The position numbers and the translations under genes are program-made. Positions 5,879-7,997 of a stretch of DNA of 7,997 nt are shown piece by piece (position 1 is the first letter of the stretch; the number at the start of each line of letters is the position of its first letter). The DNA lies in contig DCFS01000253.1 in NCBI GenBank assembly GCA_002319875.1, positions 914 to 8,910 on the forward strand, in the 5' to 3' direction. This DNA is from Treponema sp. UBA1798. GTDB lineage: Bacteria > Spirochaetota > Spirochaetia > Treponematales > Treponemataceae. Below the pieces are notes generated by a model that was not told where the DNA came from, searched no databases, and saw only the letters and a program-made list of their open reading frames with translations.

Positions 5879-6876
5879 CCGTTCCGTTATTGAAAGCAGA
5901 ACATATCAGTAAATGGTTCCCCGTAAAAGGGTATACACTGCGGCCCGGCAGACCCTGTCTGAAAGCAGTAAGTAATGTCAGTTTCGAAATCAATGAAGGT
6001 GAAACGCTCGGTATTGTCGGGGAATCAGGATGCGGAAAGTCGACGCTCGGGCGTACTATCATAAAACTGCTTACACCTACGGAGGGCAGACTCATATATA
6101 AGGGAATTGATATTACCAGCCTTTCCGAGAAAAAATTCAGACCGTACCGAAAGGAAATACAGATTATGTTTCAGGATCCGTATGCATCCCTTGATCCCCG
6201 TATGACGGTGGGGGATTGTATTGCCGAGCCGATGGACGTACAGAAGCTGTATACGGATACTGAGGCAAGATTGAGACGGATTGTGGAACTGATGGATGTC
6301 TGCGGACTTAACAGAAATTATATAAACCGCTATCCACATGAGTTTTCCGGCGGACAGCGGCAGCGAATCGGTATTGCCCGTGCACTTTCCGTAAATCCCA
6401 GTCTTATCATTTGTGATGAGCCGGTTTCTGCGCTTGATGTATCTATCCAGTCGCAGATAATAAATCTGCTTATGACGATTCAAAAAAATATGCATCTGTC
6501 CCTTATTTTTATTTCTCATGATTTAAGTGTCGTTCACTATATCTCAACAAGAATCATGGTTATGTACCTTGGAAACGTTGTTGAAATAGCTGAAAAAAAA
6601 CAACTGTTTTCCAATCCGCTACATCCGTATACGAGGGCGCTGCTGCAGGCTGTCCCTGTTATCAACGGGAACAGCCTTGAATCGATGCAGATTCTTGATG
6701 GAGAACTACCCAGTCCGGTAGATCCTCCTCCGGGATGCGTTTTTCACACAAGATGTCCCTGTGCGTCTCCATTCTGTTCCGATATTCTCCCGTCACTTCA
6801 TGAGGTTGAAAAGGGGCATTGGGTTGCCTGTATAAAAAAATATAAAACAGGAAGTATTTATGAACAAGTATCTTGA
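5875..6876 (+). CDS. dppF: Peptide ABC transporter ATPase, DppF type
   Basis: Second nucleotide-binding subunit, 333 aa. Its ATG overlaps the preceding stop as ATGA, with AGGAG (5863-5867) 7 bases upstream. The insertion after the first strand (KWFPVKGYTLRPGRPCLKAV, 13-32) is typical of DppF/OppF rather than DppD. Walker A is GESGCGKS (49-56), Q-loop Gln100, signature FSGGQRQR (157-164), Walker B Asp181 and Glu182, and H-loop His215; all are intact. The oligo_HPY domain begins at HPYTRALL (250-257). Cysteines at 288, 294, 301 and 319 match the cluster-binding pattern seen in the partner, and Cys296 is additional. The 3' end overlaps the dipeptidase gene by 17 bases, so the last residues (beyond about 325) are coded in DNA shared with it. 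Confidence 0.95.
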   Translation: MTVPLLKAEHISKWFPVKGYTLRPGRPCLKAVSNVSFEINEGETLGIVGESGCGKSTLGRTIIKLLTPTEGRLIYKGIDITSLSEKKFRPYRKEIQIMFQDPYASLDPRMTVGDCIAEPMDVQKLYTDTEARLRRIVELMDVCGLNRNYINRYPHEFSGGQRQRIGIARALSVNPSLIICDEPVSALDVSIQSQIINLLMTIQKNMHLSLIFISHDLSVVHYISTRIMVMYLGNVVEIAEKKQLFSNPLHPYTRALLQAVPVINGNSLESMQILDGELPSPVDPPPGCVFHTRCPCASPFCSDILPSLHEVEKGHWVACIKKYKTGSIYEQVS

Positions 6877-7912
6877 ATATGCCGGTCAGCTGCACCGGAA
6901 ATTTCCGGTCGTTGATGCGCATCGTGATCTGGCTGCGGAAATATACTGGCGGAATCTTACAGGAGAGGATCATGTTATTGAGAGTCACCTGCTTCCCGGT
7001 ATGCGCCGGGGCGGAGTAAGAGTTATTGTATCTTCAATTTTCATTGAAAACTCCTTTTTACCTGGAAAGGGAATGGATATGACGTTGCGGCAGATCGAAG
7101 CACTGCGGAACGATATCGAACACAGTTCCGGACAGGTTATGTTTATCAGGAGTGTACAGGATCTGGAGTTTTGCCTTAAACAGGCCATTCCCGGTATTAT
7201 TTTATATTGCGAGGGGCTTGACCAGATAGGAACGGATATCGACAGGCTTAATGAATTTTATGCTATGGGCATCCGCGGTGCAAGCCTTACATGGAGCCGG
7301 CGGGATGATCTGGGGCAGGGCTGTTGTCCTGCCAATTTGCATGAAGACTGGAAAGGCGGTCTTACTGAATGCGGCAGAGCTGTGCTTTCACGGCTGGAGG
7401 AACTGGGAATGTTTATCGATGTGAGTCATCTGAATGACGACGGTTTTGATGAACTGTCGTCATATACAAAGAAAACGTTTATCGCAACCCATTCCAACTG
7501 CCGGGCTGTTTATGATTCATATCGGAACCTGCGTGACGATCAGATTCAAACGCTTGCCGCACAGGGGGGGATTATGGGGTTGAACGGCTGTCTCAGTATT
7601 GTCGGTACAGATAGGGATAAGCCGGAGAGTATCGTCCCAAAGATGATCGATCATATCGATCATATCGTAAAATCAGCCGGAGCATCCCATGCCGGATACG
7701 GTTTTGATTTCTGCGATTCATATTATCAGGCATATGCAACTGCAAATAATATAAAAGGTAATCTTGCCTGCGACTGCCTGCCGGATGCCTATGCACAAGT
7801 ACCGGAACTTACTGCTGAAATGCTGCGCCGTGGTTATTCCGAAGAATCGATAGCCGGTATTATCGGCGGCAATTTTATCGGATACTTTAAGAAGCTGTTG
7901 CCCCTGAAGTAA
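6860..7912 (+). CDS. Membrane-dipeptidase-family (M19) metallopeptidase
   Basis: Zinc dipeptidase of peptidase family M19 (renal dipeptidase fold), 350 aa, a usual length. It would hydrolyse dipeptides; family members accept L-L and many L-D substrates. The metal ligands are all present by comparison with human DPEP1: His21 and Asp23 in DAHRDL, the bridging Glu118 in YCEGLD, His190 in DVSHL and His211 in ATHSN. Arg222 (RNLRD) and Asp283 (GFDFCD) match the substrate-binding Arg and the catalytic Asp. There is no signal peptide or membrane helix, so it should act in the cytoplasm on imported peptides. The ATG at 6860 follows AGGAAG (6849-6854) and overlaps the ATPase gene by 17 bases, which binds it firmly into the operon. 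It is the last operon gene. Which dipeptide it prefers is not visible. Confidence 0.93.
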   Translation: MNKYLEYAGQLHRKFPVVDAHRDLAAEIYWRNLTGEDHVIESHLLPGMRRGGVRVIVSSIFIENSFLPGKGMDMTLRQIEALRNDIEHSSGQVMFIRSVQDLEFCLKQAIPGIILYCEGLDQIGTDIDRLNEFYAMGIRGASLTWSRRDDLGQGCCPANLHEDWKGGLTECGRAVLSRLEELGMFIDVSHLNDDGFDELSSYTKKTFIATHSNCRAVYDSYRNLRDDQIQTLAAQGGIMGLNGCLSIVGTDRDKPESIVPKMIDHIDHIVKSAGASHAGYGFDFCDSYYQAYATANNIKGNLACDCLPDAYAQVPELTAEMLRRGYSEESIAGIIGGNFIGYFKKLLPLK

Positions 7913-7925
7913 CCGGCAATCACCA

Positions 7926-7950
7926 ACCCCGCCGCCGCAAGCAGCGGGGT
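7926..7950. repeat. GC-rich palindrome after the operon
   Basis: ACCCCGC (7926-7932) pairs exactly with GCGGGGT (7944-7950). The stem can continue, after a C-A mismatch, with GC/GC around a CGCAA loop. It lies 13 bases after the dipeptidase stop. There is no T-run after it, so it is not a typical intrinsic terminator. The form (CCCCGC, GCAAGC, GCGGGGTAT) resembles dispersed palindromes scattered between genes in many bacteria, but whether it is repeated cannot be judged from one copy. It may still block RNA decay or assist termination. Confidence 0.5.
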
Positions 7951-7997
7951 ATGGAGTTGTCTAAAGGTATCGCAGTCGGGATTTTATACCACTCATA

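Noticed and set aside
6025..6519. 164-codon - strand frame opposite the DppF-type gene
   Set aside because: Antisense shadow of a fully conserved ATPase gene.

Overview
The window is ordinary bacterial chromosome. It is dominated by a complete six-gene dipeptide/oligopeptide uptake operon on the + strand (about 1388-7912): a periplasmic substrate-binding protein, two inner-membrane permeases, two ATPases and a cytoplasmic M19-type dipeptidase. The base composition is moderate. Signal peptides, codon use and the binding-protein N-terminus (a Val-Ala-Asn-Gly-Ala-Lys segment with no lipobox cysteine) suggest a spirochaete, most likely Treponema-like. That placement is an inference from style, since no taxonomic marker gene is present.

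Layout. Positions 1-213 hold the C-terminal end of an EamA/DMT-family membrane transporter that starts outside the window. After a short gap with a weak hairpin comes an unrecognised exported protein (328-1020), whose stop codon overlaps the start of a 29-codon open frame (1020-1109). A gap of about 280 bases up to 1387 is rich in signals: a weak hairpin, an A/T-rich block with nested inverted repeats, a near-consensus sigma-70 promoter (TTGACA, 17 bp, CATAAT) and a very strong terminator-like hairpin. That hairpin ends only 4 bases before the ribosome binding site of the first operon gene.

Operon logic. The binding protein captures peptides in the periplasm and passes them to the DppB/DppC-type permease pair. 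The DppD/DppF-type ATPases power import, and the dipeptidase, which has no signal peptide, would cleave the imported dipeptides in the cytoplasm. The genes are spaced by 26, 7, 6, -4 and -17 bases, so one polycistronic message with translational coupling is likely. After the operon, a GC-rich palindrome without a T-tract (7926-7950) occupies the end of the window.

I found no mobile element, CRISPR array, RNA gene or clearly new system. The parts most worth a second look are the promoter/hairpin arrangement in front of the operon, the unrecognised exported protein with its overlapping small frame, and the 3' palindrome.
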